Shown: positions 1-6,051 of the stretch, piece by piece
Layout of the letters: each line of letters begins with the position of its first letter
Numbering within the stretch: position 1 is the first letter of the stretch
Source of the DNA: JACVRM01 sp046262315
GTDB taxonomy: Bacteria > Actinomycetota > Thermoleophilia > Gaiellales > Gaiellaceae
DNA length: 13,370 nt
Direction: 5' to 3'
NCBI GenBank assembly: GCA_046262315.1
Contig: JBHEMZ010000020.1
Coordinates: 1-13,370 of the forward strand
Made by a program: the position numbers and the translations under genes
The notes under the pieces: model-generated
Database searches by the model: none
What the model saw: the letters and a program-made list of their open reading frames with translations, nothing else
What the model was told of the DNA's origin: nothing

Positions 1-211
1 GCAGGTGCTCCCAGCTGATGCCGGTGTGCAAGACAAACAGCACCCCCTGCAGCACCAGCCGATCGTCGAGCCGCCGTCGCCCCGGATACCGGAATCGGCG
101 TGGCCGCTGTGGCAGCAACGGCTCGATCAGCCCCCACAACCGTCCTCGACCAGCCACGGCTTCCCTCGCCCGACCGCCATCAGCGCCTCCCAGTATCGCG
201 TGACCATTCAC
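1..211 (-). pseudogene. IS5-like transposase, N-terminal fragment, frameshifted
   Basis: The minus strand from about position 146 to the left edge encodes a peptide containing LWGLIEPLLPQRPRRFRYPG, then RLDDRLVLQGVLFVLHTGIS, then WEHL. This is the start of the N-terminal domain of IS5-family DDE transposases (family knowledge). An ATG at 180 opens the reading MAVGRGKPWLVEDG, also typical of these proteins, but it lies in another frame. GGT TGT at about 136-142 should read GGN TTG TGG, so one base appears to be missing between the two halves. The second frame could instead start at a GTG at 211, giving an atypical front end. The catalytic DDE residues lie beyond the window. The element points away from the MoaD-MoaE gene, whose stop is at 263. 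Family assignment is good; non-functionality is likely but rests on one base. Confidence 0.72.
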
Positions 212-221
212 GCGCACTGCT

Positions 222-243
222 TCAGCGCGGAACGACAGGACCC
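222..243 (-). repeat. Possible outer end (terminal inverted repeat) of the IS
   Basis: Read on the minus strand from 243, the sequence begins GGGTCCTGTCGTTCCGC, about 60 bases before the transposase ATG at 180. Ends beginning with GGG and containing CCTGTC are common in actinobacterial IS5-type elements (recalled, not searched). The other end is outside the window, so the repeat cannot be paired and no target duplication can be seen. Treat this as a guess at the element boundary, 20 bases past the MoaD-MoaE stop codon. Confidence 0.3.
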
Positions 244-262
244 TTCTTTTCGTTAGAGCTTC

Positions 263-901
263 TTAGGAGCCGCGCCCGATCCACTCCTCGCCGCCCTCGT
301 AGACCTCCTTCTTCCAGAGCGGCACGCGCTCCTTCAGCTCGTCGATCGCGTCGCGACAGGCGGCGAGCGCGTCGCGGCGGTGCGGCGCGGACACGGCGAT
401 CGCGACGCTCGTCTCGCCGATGCCGACGCGGCCGATCCGGTGGTGGATCGCGACGGCGCAGAGGTCGTAGCGCTTCCGGAGCCCGGCGGCGATCTCGGAC
501 ATGACCTCCTCCGCCATGCCCTCGTACGCCTCGTAGTCCAGGTGGAGGACGTCGCGGCCGCGTGACCGGATGCGGGTCGTGCCGCTGAAGGTGGCGATCG
601 CGCCGGCGCGCTCGTCCGCGACCTCCGCGACGGCGGCCTCGAGCGAGAGCTGCTCGTCCGAGAGCCGGAACGCCCCGCCCGAGACCGGGGGGATGAGCGC
701 CACCTCGTCGCCGTCGGCGAGCCGCCGGTCGCGGGCGGCGTACTCGCGGTTGACGGCGTAGAGCAGTCCGTCCGGCTCCTCGCCGAGCTCGAGCGCGGCC
801 CAGACGCCGGCAACGGTCGCCCCGTCCCCGAGCTCGATCTCCCGTCGCGCCGTGTCCGCGCGCTCGCGTAGTCCGGCAAAGAGCCTGACGGCAATCCTCA
901 C
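263..901 (-). CDS. moaX: MoaD-MoaE fusion (molybdopterin synthase, MoaX-like)
   Basis: This 212-residue protein joins both subunits of molybdopterin synthase, which adds two sulfurs to cyclic pyranopterin monophosphate (precursor Z) to make molybdopterin in the cytoplasm. Residues 1-76 are a MoaD ubiquitin-like domain ending in GG (75-76); residues 77-212 are MoaE. The MoaE part keeps SGTTR (106-110), LDYEAYEGMA, IHHRIGRV and LKERVPLWKKE, where Lys190 and Lys197 have the seven-residue spacing of the catalytic lysines 119 and 126 in E. coli MoaE. In mycobacterial MoaX the GG is exposed by cleavage so that sulfur can be loaded as a thiocarboxylate; the internal GG here suggests the same. The start is GTG, and GTGA overlaps the restored stop of the upstream cupin gene, so the two are probably translationally coupled. 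No other cofactor-biosynthesis gene is in the window. Confidence 0.93.
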   Translation of the reverse strand: MRIAVRLFAGLRERADTARREIELGDGATVAGVWAALELGEEPDGLLYAVNREYAARDRRLADGDEVALIPPVSGGAFRLSDEQLSLEAAVAEVADERAGAIATFSGTTRIRSRGRDVLHLDYEAYEGMAEEVMSEIAAGLRKRYDLCAVAIHHRIGRVGIGETSVAIAVSAPHRRDALAACRDAIDELKERVPLWKKEVYEGGEEWIGRGS

Positions 902-1345
902 ACGGCCAGCGTAGAGGGCTCCTCGACGTGGGCGAAGATCGGGTGGTTGCCCCGCTGACGTAGATCCGCTCGCCTTTCGGCCCCAGCGGGCCTTCGAACG
1001 TCGACACGACGGTCGAGCTCGAGAAGAAGCCGATCACGCGCAGCGTCGTCTCGCCGACGTTTCGGATCCCGTGCGGCGCCATCGCCGGGACGATCGCGAC
1101 CTGCCCCGCGCGCAGCAGTCCGCGCTCGTCGCTCACATGCGCCTCGCCCTCGCCCGCGAGTACGAGCAAGACCTCCTCGGCGCTGTCCGTGTGCGTCGCG
1201 AGCGCGCTGCCTGGGTCGAGCTCGAAGAGCACGGCGGTCGTGCTCGCCGTGCCGGTCGCGCTATGGAAGGGAAAGCGCACCCGGATGGGGCCCCGGGGCC
1301 CTCGCTCTCCAGTAGCTCGACGGTGTCGAGGTCGATCGTCATCAT
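898..1345 (-). pseudogene. Small cupin-domain protein, interrupted by two single-base deletions
   Basis: Three reading frames joined in order give a roughly 149-residue cupin. It starts MMTIDLDTVELLESEGPG (ATG 1345), continues IRVRFPFHSATGT through HTDSAEEVLLVLAGEGEA and VPAMAPHGIRN to FFSSSTVVSTFEGPLGP, and ends GNHPIFAHVEEPSTLAV with TGA at 900-898. The first shift is in a G/C run at about 1287-1300, the second in the four-base run at about 950-953. Each needs one added base; the span of 448 bases plus two is exactly 150 codons. The stop then overlaps the MoaD-MoaE GTG as GTGA. Cupin motif 1 (H-T...E) and motif 2 (P...PHG...N) are visible, so a metal- or ligand-binding beta-barrel is expected; the substrate is unknown. 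A Shine-Dalgarno AAAGGAG at 1359-1353 sits seven bases before ATG 1345. The coding signal is intact apart from the two runs, so recent decay or sequence error are both possible. Confidence 0.8.
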
Positions 1346-1352
1346 GGCTGGT

Positions 1353-1411
1353 CTCCTTTCGATGCACAATGGCGTGCTCTGGAATATAAAGGTACGCTGA
1401 TGTGCAGTCAA
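1353..1411 (-). promoter_or_regulatory. Promoter and ribosome binding site of the cupin-moaX pair
   Basis: On the minus strand TTGACT (1411-1406) is followed by exactly 17 bases and TATATT (1388-1383), a near-consensus vegetative promoter, unusually good for such a GC-rich region. The -35 box overlaps the first codons of the divergent TetR gene and the -10 box overlaps a TATAAA facing the other way. TGCACA (1363-1368) and TGTGCA (1401-1406) form a short inverted pair around the promoter and could be a regulator site, though six bases is weak. AAAGGAG at 1359-1353 is the ribosome binding site. Confidence 0.65.
1385..1399 (+). promoter_or_regulatory. Candidate -10 element and AAAGG in front of the tetR-family gene
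   Basis: TATAAA at 1385-1390 lies nine bases before ATG 1400 and would give a nearly leaderless transcript; AAAGG at 1388-1392 could alternatively serve as a weak ribosome binding site. No good -35 box is seen. The element is back to back with the -10 of the cupin promoter, so the two promoters probably exclude each other. Confidence 0.4.
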
Positions 1412-1984
1412 ATGGCCAGGAAGTACGAGCTCAAGCGGCGCGCGGAGCGCGTGGCGGACACGCGGCGGCGGATCGTCGAGGCCGCCGTCGAGCTGCACAC
1501 GACTCGCGGCCCGGGCCAGACGTCGATCGCGGCGATCGCGGAACGGGCGGGCGTCCAGCGCCACACGGTCTACGCGCACTTCCCGGGCGAGCGCGAGCTC
1601 TTCGCGGCGTGCTCGCAGCACTGGCAGCGGGCCAACCCGTTCCCGGAAGGCCGCGCGTGGGCGGGCATCGCCGACCCGGAGCGGCGACTCCGGGCCGCGC
1701 TCGACGACGTCTACTCCTGGTACGAGCGGGTCGAGCCTGCACTCGCTCTCTTCGTCCGCGACATATCCCTCGTGCCCGCGCAGCGGCCCCTGATGGAGGC
1801 GAGGAGCGCGGCCCTCGGGGCGCTGGCAGACGGGCTCGCGCAGGGCCTTCCCCGACGGAGGGCGGTACGGGCTGCGATCGGACACGCGCTCGAGTTCGAG
1901 ACGTGGCGTTCGCTGGTCCGCCGGCAGGGCCTCTCGCGGCGCGCCGCCGTCAGCACAATGGTCCGGCTGGCCACGACTGTCTAG
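1400..1984 (+). CDS. TetR/AcrR-family transcriptional regulator
   Basis: A 194-residue protein of normal family length. Residues 21-70 form the DNA-binding domain: RRRIVEAAVELH leads into the helix-turn-helix TSIAAIAERAGVQRHTVYAH (41-60) and the closing helix FPGERELFAA. The remaining two thirds are helical and variable, as expected for the ligand-binding and dimer domain; the ligand cannot be read from the sequence. The ATG at 1400 is chosen for the AAAGG and TATAAA upstream; ATG 1412, four codons later, is possible. The gene is divergent from the cupin-moaX pair and its start codons overlap that pair's -35 box, so it most likely represses itself and the pair. That link is inference from arrangement. 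Confidence 0.9.
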   Translation: MCSQMARKYELKRRAERVADTRRRIVEAAVELHTTRGPGQTSIAAIAERAGVQRHTVYAHFPGERELFAACSQHWQRANPFPEGRAWAGIADPERRLRAALDDVYSWYERVEPALALFVRDISLVPAQRPLMEARSAALGALADGLAQGLPRRRAVRAAIGHALEFETWRSLVRRQGLSRRAAVSTMVRLATTV

Positions 1985-2038
1985 TCCGCACTGCGAAGCC
2001 GCACTGTCCTGCTCAGGCCGCTTGTGTAGCGGCCCGCG

Positions 2039-2044
2039 TACGAT
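2039..2044 (+). promoter_or_regulatory. Candidate leaderless -10 element of the mutase gene
   Basis: TACGAT lies six bases before the GTG start at 2051, so the transcript would start at or next to the start codon. No Shine-Dalgarno sequence is present in this gap, and the -35 region has no clear match. Confidence 0.4.
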
Positions 2045-2050
2045 GGGATC

Positions 2051-3631
2051 GTGGCGACCACCGAGGATCGGCGCGAGACCGACTCCGGCATCGAGGTCAA
2101 GCCGGTCTACACCGCGGACGACGTCGCGGGGCCTGAGCTCGAGCCACCCGGCGAGTACCCGTTCACGCGCGGGCCGTATCCCGACATGTACCGGGGGCGG
2201 CCGTGGACGATCCGCCAGTACGCGGGCTTCGCCTCCGCGGAGGAGACGAACACGCGCTTCCGCTACTTGCTCGAGCGCGGCCAGACCGGCCTCTCGGTCG
2301 CCTTCGACCTGCCGACGCAGCTCGGCTACGACTCGGACGACCCGTTCGCGCTCGGCGAGGTGGGGCGGACCGGCGTTGCCATTGACTCCATCGCCGACAT
2401 GGAGCTCCTCTTCGACGGGATCCCGCTCGGTGAGGTCTCCACCTCGATGACGATCAACGCACCCGCGGCGCTGCTGCTCCTGCTCTACGAGCTCGTCGCC
2501 GAGGAGCAGGGCACGGGTGGCGAGCGCCTGCGCGGCACCGTCCAGAACGACGTGCTGAAGGAGTACTGCGCGCGCGGCAACTACATCTTTCCGCCGCGGC
2601 CCTCGATGAGGATCACGACCGACCTGTTCGCGTACTGCCACGACCGGTTGCCGCGCTGGAACACGATCTCGATCTCCGGCTACCACATCCGCGAGGCGGG
2701 CTCTACGGCCGTGCAGGAGCTAGCGTTCACGGTCGCGAACGGGATCGCCTACTGCGAGGCGGCGGTGGCGGCAGGGCTGTCGCCGGACGAGTTCGGCGAA
2801 CGGCTCTCGTTCTTCTTCAACGCGCACAACCACTTCTTCCAGGAGGTGGCGAAGTTCCGCGCGGCGCGGCGGCTCTGGGCGTCGGTGATGCGCGACCGCT
2901 TCGGCGCGACGAACCCGAAGGCGCTGGCGCTGCGTTTCCACGCGCAGACGGGCGGCTCGACGCTGACCGCGCAGCAGCCCGAGAACAACGTCGTGCGCGT
3001 GGCGGTGCAGGCGCTCTCGGCTGTGTGCGGCGGCGCGCAGTCGATCCATACGAACGGCTTCGACGAGGCGCTCGCGCTGCCGACCGAGCGCTCGGCGCGG
3101 ATCGCGCTGCGCACGCAGCAGATTCTCGCGCAGGAGGCGGGCGGGACGGACACGGCCGACCCGCTCGGCGGCTCGTTCTTCATCGAGTCGCTGACGGACG
3201 AGCTGGAGGTACGTGCGCGCGAGCTGATCGAGCGGATCGACGAGGTCGGCGGCGCCGTGGCGGCGATCGAGCAGCAGTTCGTGCAGCGCGAGATCGAGGA
3301 CTCGGCGTTCCGCTACTCGCAGGAGGTGGAGGCGGGCGAACGCGTGATCGTCGGCGTTAACCGCTACGCCGAGCCGGAGAGCGAGCGCGTCGAACTGCAC
3401 CGCCTCGACCCGGAGGCGGAGCGGCGCCAGCTCGAGCGCACGGCGCGGGTGCGCGCTGAGCGGAACGCGGCGGCGGCGGAGGCCGCGCTCGAGGAGGTGC
3501 GCCGGGTGGCAGGGGGGCCGGAGAACCTGCTGCCGCCGATGCGCGAGGCCCTGCGGGCGCGCTGCACAGTCGGCGAGATCTGCGACGTCCTGCGCAGGGA
3601 GTTCGGCACGTTCGACGCCCAGCGGGCCTAG
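2051..3631 (+). CDS. Methylmalonyl-CoA mutase large (alpha) subunit, catalytic domain only
   Basis: The 526-residue protein is the catalytic TIM-barrel part of a B12-dependent acyl-CoA mutase, which interconverts (R)-methylmalonyl-CoA and succinyl-CoA. The pattern YRGRPWTIRQYAGFASAEET is followed by GLSVAFDLPTQLGYDSDDP, QNDVLKEYCARGNYIFPP and ISISGYHIREAGS. Tyr57 (RQYAGF) takes the place of Tyr89 of the Propionibacterium enzyme. Isobutyryl-CoA mutases have Phe and 2-hydroxyisobutyryl-CoA mutases Ile at this point, so methylmalonyl specificity is favoured. Gln165, Arg175 and His212 match Gln197, Arg207 and His244 in identity and spacing. The cobalamin-binding domain (DxHxxG) is absent, as in two-part enzymes whose small subunit is a separate gene; none is in the window. 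Start is GTG, with TACGAT six bases upstream. The gene stands alone, 66 bases after the TetR gene. Confidence 0.92.
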   Translation: MATTEDRRETDSGIEVKPVYTADDVAGPELEPPGEYPFTRGPYPDMYRGRPWTIRQYAGFASAEETNTRFRYLLERGQTGLSVAFDLPTQLGYDSDDPFALGEVGRTGVAIDSIADMELLFDGIPLGEVSTSMTINAPAALLLLLYELVAEEQGTGGERLRGTVQNDVLKEYCARGNYIFPPRPSMRITTDLFAYCHDRLPRWNTISISGYHIREAGSTAVQELAFTVANGIAYCEAAVAAGLSPDEFGERLSFFFNAHNHFFQEVAKFRAARRLWASVMRDRFGATNPKALALRFHAQTGGSTLTAQQPENNVVRVAVQALSAVCGGAQSIHTNGFDEALALPTERSARIALRTQQILAQEAGGTDTADPLGGSFFIESLTDELEVRARELIERIDEVGGAVAAIEQQFVQREIEDSAFRYSQEVEAGERVIVGVNRYAEPESERVELHRLDPEAERRQLERTARVRAERNAAAAEAALEEVRRVAGGPENLLPPMREALRARCTVGEICDVLRREFGTFDAQRA

Positions 3632-3646
3632 GCCCGAGCGGACACC

Positions 3647-3676
3647 TTGACGCAGCTTGGGGTGCGCTGGCATCCT
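3647..3676 (+). promoter_or_regulatory. Candidate promoter of the toxin-antitoxin pair
   Basis: TTGACG (3647-3652) is followed after 18 bases by CATCCT (3671-3676), which ends six bases before ATG 3683. The antitoxin would then be leaderless. AbrB-type antitoxins usually bind their own promoter; no clear palindrome is seen here. Confidence 0.4.
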
Positions 3677-3682
3677 TTACTC

Positions 3683-3937
3683 ATGACGGACGAAGTAAAG
3701 GAAGGAACTCGGCGGCGCGGCCGTACACGCATAAGCAGCAAGAACCAGGTAACGCTGCCGGTCGGCGCGCTGCGCGCGGCGGGGCTTCGGCCGGGTGATG
3801 AGCTGCGGGTCGAGGCAGCCCTGGGCGGCCGGATCGTGCTCGAGCGGGCCGACGACATCCTCGAGCGTTATGCGGGTGACCTCACCGGTGTCTATACCCC
3901 CGGCTTCCTGGACAGGCTGCGCGACGAGTGGCGCTAG
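3683..3937 (+). CDS. AbrB/MazE-type antitoxin (VapB-like)
   Basis: An 84-residue protein starting at ATG 3683. Residues 12-55 match the AbrB/SpoVT swapped-hairpin DNA-binding fold: RTRISSKNQVTLPVGALRAA, then GLRPGDELRVEAA and GRIVLERAD. The C-terminal part (DILERYAGDLTGVYTPGFLDR) is the kind of tail that wraps around and inhibits a PIN toxin. A longer in-frame reading from TTG 3647 exists, but that TTG belongs to a likely -35 box, so the ATG is preferred. The stop overlaps the start of the toxin gene by ten bases, normal for these pairs. It should neutralise the toxin and, with it, repress their shared promoter (family knowledge). Confidence 0.88.
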   Translation: MTDEVKEGTRRRGRTRISSKNQVTLPVGALRAAGLRPGDELRVEAALGGRIVLERADDILERYAGDLTGVYTPGFLDRLRDEWR

Positions 3938-4311
3938 TCGTCCTCGACGCGAGCGTTTTCATCGCCTTCCGAACGCGCGACGACGCCCATCACCAGGCGG
4001 CGCGCGCCGCGCTCGCCGGCCTCGGGAGCGACGCGCTGGTGCTGCCTGCGAGCGCCTACGCCGAAGTACTGGTCGAGCCCTCGCTTGGCGGCGAGGAACA
4101 GGTAGCGCGAGCACGCCGCCTCGTAGACGAGCTTCCTATCCGGATCGAGCCCGTCACGCGGGCCATTGCGGAGCGCGCTGCCGCCCTGCGTCGCCACGGT
4201 CGCCTGCCGGATGCCCTCGTCCTGGCGACCGGGGACGAGCTCGAAGCCGATGCAGTGCTGACCGCTGACCGGCGCTGGAAGCGGCTGAGTGACCGCGTCC
4301 GGGTGATCTAG
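3928..4311 (+). CDS. PIN-domain ribonuclease toxin (VapC family)
   Basis: A 127-residue protein, normal length for VapC. The acidic residues that bind the catalytic metal are all present: Asp7 (VVLDAS), Glu46 (SAYAEVL), Asp95 (RLPDALVLATG) and Asp114 (LTADRRW). VapC toxins cut RNA, often tRNA or ribosomal RNA at one site; the target cannot be predicted here. The GTG start lies inside the end of the antitoxin gene, giving a ten-base overlap, no Shine-Dalgarno and probable coupling. The pair sits between a metabolic gene and a glycosyltransferase gene, with no transposase or repeat around it. Confidence 0.9.
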   Translation: MALVVLDASVFIAFRTRDDAHHQAARAALAGLGSDALVLPASAYAEVLVEPSLGGEEQVARARRLVDELPIRIEPVTRAIAERAAALRRHGRLPDALVLATGDELEADAVLTADRRWKRLSDRVRVI

Positions 4312-4363
4312 GTCTCGCGGATCATGCGGGCAAACGCCGGCGCTGCCCGGCAAGCTGCCGTGC

Positions 4364-5392
4364 GTGCGCGTGCTCGTCGTCTCCCAGATGTATCCCGGTC
4401 CCGCCGATCCCGACTACGGCGTCTTCGTGAAGGACCTCGCGGACGCGCTCGAGCGGCGCGGTCACGAGGTCGAGCGTGCTGTGCTCGACCGCCGCGCGGG
4501 CGGAAAGCGCAAGTACGCGCTGCTGGCGCGGCGAGTCGCGGGCGCTGCACGCAGGTTCCGCCCCGACGTCGTGCACGCGCACTTCCTCGTGCCCACGGGT
4601 CTGCTCGCGCTCGCCGCTCGCACGCCGCTCGTCGTCCACGCCCACGGCCGCGACGTCCGCAACGTGGGAGGGATCCCCGGCATCCGCCTGGCCACGGGCC
4701 TCGTCGTGCGGCGTGCGGCGGCGGTGCTGGCCGTGTCCGATTACCTGCGCCGCGAGCTCGAGGCGCGCGTCCCGGCTGCCCGAGGCCGCGTGGAGGTGCT
4801 GGCCTGCGGGGTCGACCTGTGGCGGTTCCATCCGGCCGACTCGGAAGAAGCCCGCCGCGCGGTGGGCTGGGAGGGCGACGGGCCAGCTTTCCTGTGTGTC
4901 GGCACGCTGGACGAGCGCAAGAACGTCGTGCGACTCGCGGGGGCATTCGAGCGGCTGGGCGAGGGTCGCCTGGCGTTCCTGGGCGACGGCCCGCTGCGTG
5001 CGGAGCTCACCGGGCGCGACGGCGTCCGGCTTGCCGGGCGCGTGTCGCACGAGGACGTGCCTCGCTGGCTCGCCGCCGCGGACGTCGTCTGTCAGCCGAG
5101 CCTCGTCGAGCCGTTCGGCCAAGCGCTCCTGGAGGCCATGGCGTGCGAGCGCTCTGTCGTTGCGACACGCGTCGGGGGCCCGCCCGAGTTCGTGACGCCC
5201 GAGACCGGCGTACTCGTCGACCCGCTCGACCAGGATGCGCTGGTTGAGGCGCTGCGGGCCGCGGCGGAGCTGCCTCGGCCGAACGCCGCGGCGCGGGAGG
5301 CGGCCGCGGCGCACGACGTCGAGCGCCAGGCCGAGCGCTTGGAGGCGATCCTCGAGCGGGCGTCCCAGGGTCTGTCCCCGAAGGGGGGCTGA
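4364..5392 (+). CDS. GT4-family glycosyltransferase
   Basis: A 342-residue GT-B fold protein. The N-terminal half opens with MRVLVVSQMYPGPADPDYGV and FVKDLADALERRGHEV, then PDVVHAHF (68-74) and VHAHGRDV, the usual acceptor-side signature of family GT4. The nucleotide-sugar half includes CGVDLWRFHP, VGTLDERKN (Lys186 in the expected phosphate-binding place), FLGDGPLR and the E-x7-E motif EPFGQALLE (Glu249, Glu257). It should transfer a sugar from an activated donor with retention of configuration, probably at the inner membrane face. Donor and acceptor are not readable, and no polysaccharide or lipid genes surround it. The start is GTG 4364, 52 bases after the toxin gene; no convincing Shine-Dalgarno or -10 is seen. 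Confidence 0.9.
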   Translation: MRVLVVSQMYPGPADPDYGVFVKDLADALERRGHEVERAVLDRRAGGKRKYALLARRVAGAARRFRPDVVHAHFLVPTGLLALAARTPLVVHAHGRDVRNVGGIPGIRLATGLVVRRAAAVLAVSDYLRRELEARVPAARGRVEVLACGVDLWRFHPADSEEARRAVGWEGDGPAFLCVGTLDERKNVVRLAGAFERLGEGRLAFLGDGPLRAELTGRDGVRLAGRVSHEDVPRWLAAADVVCQPSLVEPFGQALLEAMACERSVVATRVGGPPEFVTPETGVLVDPLDQDALVEALRAAAELPRPNAAAREAAAAHDVERQAERLEAILERASQGLSPKGG

Positions 5393-5408
5393 CCCATCAC
5401 GCTGGTCC

Positions 5409-5612
5409 CTACTCGGCCGCGAGCCGCTCGAGGTCGGCGAGGCGGATCTCGACCAGCCCCTGCACCGAGTCCTCGAGCCCGGCTTCGCGGGCGACCGCGA
5501 GCGCCTGCTCGTAGCTCTGCCGTGCCTTCGCCGCACCGGCGCCCTGTTTCAGCCGGTTGTCGCCCGTGACGAGCAGCTTCTGGATGCAAGCCCGCGCCTC
5601 GTCCGCGTCCAC
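5409..5612 (-). CDS. Small TPR-like protein
   Basis: A 67-residue, charged, fully helical-looking protein beginning with GTG 5612. Residues 19-66 (NRLKQGAGAAKARQSYEQAL, AVAREAGLEDSVQGLVEIRL, ADLERL) have the spacing of a tetratricopeptide repeat pair, including the W/Y-x2-A-L type register in SYEQAL. Such short TPR units bind protein partners; none is indicated. There is no signal peptide or membrane segment. TAGCGT six bases before the GTG would make the message leaderless. It converges with the glycosyltransferase gene, whose stop is 16 bases away. No function is recognised. Confidence 0.7.
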   Translation of the reverse strand: MDADEARACIQKLLVTGDNRLKQGAGAAKARQSYEQALAVAREAGLEDSVQGLVEIRLADLERLAAE

Positions 5613-5618
5613 GTCTCG

Positions 5619-5624
5619 ACGCTA
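5619..5624 (-). promoter_or_regulatory. Candidate leaderless -10 element of the TPR-like gene
   Basis: TAGCGT on the minus strand (5624-5619) is six bases from the GTG start at 5612, the distance expected when transcription starts at the start codon. No -35 box is convincing. Confidence 0.35.
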
Positions 5625-5658
5625 GCACCGCCCTGGGGAGGAACAGTCACGAACTCGT

Positions 5659-5707
5659 CACACCTCGAGGGTCAGACCCCAGGTCATGACCCCGCCGGCC
5701 AGGTGTG
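5659..5707. repeat. REP-like cluster of nested palindromes
   Basis: Three palindromes lie within 49 bases: GGGTCAGACCC (5669-5679), GGTCATGACC (5682-5691), and an outer pair CACACCT (5659-5665) with AGGTGTG (5701-5707). The whole can fold as a branched hairpin. GGGTCAGACCC-type sequences often mark dispersed REP elements moved by REP-associated tyrosine transposases (recalled). No such transposase is in the window, and this is the only copy seen. Confidence 0.5.
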
Positions 5708-5723
5708 CACCGTTCGATACGCT

Positions 5724-5751
5724 CTTGTGACGAGCGGGCCTCGGCTATTCT
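5724..5751 (+). promoter_or_regulatory. Promoter of secG
   Basis: CTTGTG (5724-5729) and TATTCT (5746-5751) are 16 bases apart; TATTCT ends nine bases before ATG 5761. There is no Shine-Dalgarno sequence between, so the leader is very short or absent. Confidence 0.5.
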
Positions 5752-5760
5752 GGGGCCGCG

Positions 5761-5982
5761 ATGCTTCCGGTCTTCGTCTTCATCCATTTCGTCGTCGCCA
5801 TCGCCCTGATCGCGCTCGTGCTCATGCACTCCGGGCGCGATGCCGGCATGGGTGGGATGGGCTTCGTGCCCACCTCGCAGGGCGGCACGCACATCGTCGA
5901 GCGCAACCTGACGCGCCTCACGATCGTCGTCGCCACGATCTTCTTCGTGACGACAGTCGTGCTCTTCCGACTGCTCGACTGA
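5761..5982 (+). CDS. secG: SecG, preprotein translocase subunit
   Basis: A 73-residue membrane protein of the SecYEG channel that helps SecA-driven export across the cytoplasmic membrane. It has two hydrophobic helices (residues 3-22 and 52-72) joined by a loop rich in Gly and Met (GRDAGMGGMGF, 26-35). The family pattern HSGRDAGMGG...VERNLTRLT is clear: a glycine-rich loop, then the polar NLTR stretch just before the second helix. Length is normal for actinobacterial SecG. It stands alone between the REP-like cluster and a hairpin, so it is probably a single-gene unit. Confidence 0.92.
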   Translation: MLPVFVFIHFVVAIALIALVLMHSGRDAGMGGMGFVPTSQGGTHIVERNLTRLTIVVATIFFVTTVVLFRLLD

Positions 5983-5983
5983 C

Positions 5984-6000
5984 CAGCGGCTGCGCCGCTG
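5984..6000. terminator. Hairpin between secG and pmbA
   Basis: CAGCGGC-TGC-GCCGCTG is a perfect seven-base-pair stem with a three-base loop, starting two bases after the secG stop. There is no T run, so it is at best a weak or bidirectional terminator between two convergent genes. Confidence 0.4.
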
Positions 6001-6051
6001 CTCTAGCTGCTCGATGTCACAGGGCCCGGCGGCTCGGCCGACTTCGGTGTC

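Noticed and set aside
136..142. Programmed ribosomal frameshift in the transposase
   Set aside because: There is no slippery heptamer at the junction, and it falls within the first 15 codons, unlike the known IS frameshift sites; a simple base loss fits better.
222..1367. A 381-codon minus-strand open frame that begins with cupin sequence
   Set aside because: It is cupin only from about 1290 to 955; the rest is an Arg-rich shadow of the MoaD-MoaE gene. The length results from the cupin frameshifts.
1133..2686. A 517-codon minus-strand open frame over the TetR and mutase genes
   Set aside because: Most of it is antisense to well-supported plus-strand genes; only its last part (MMTIDLDTVELLE) is real, as the start of the cupin.
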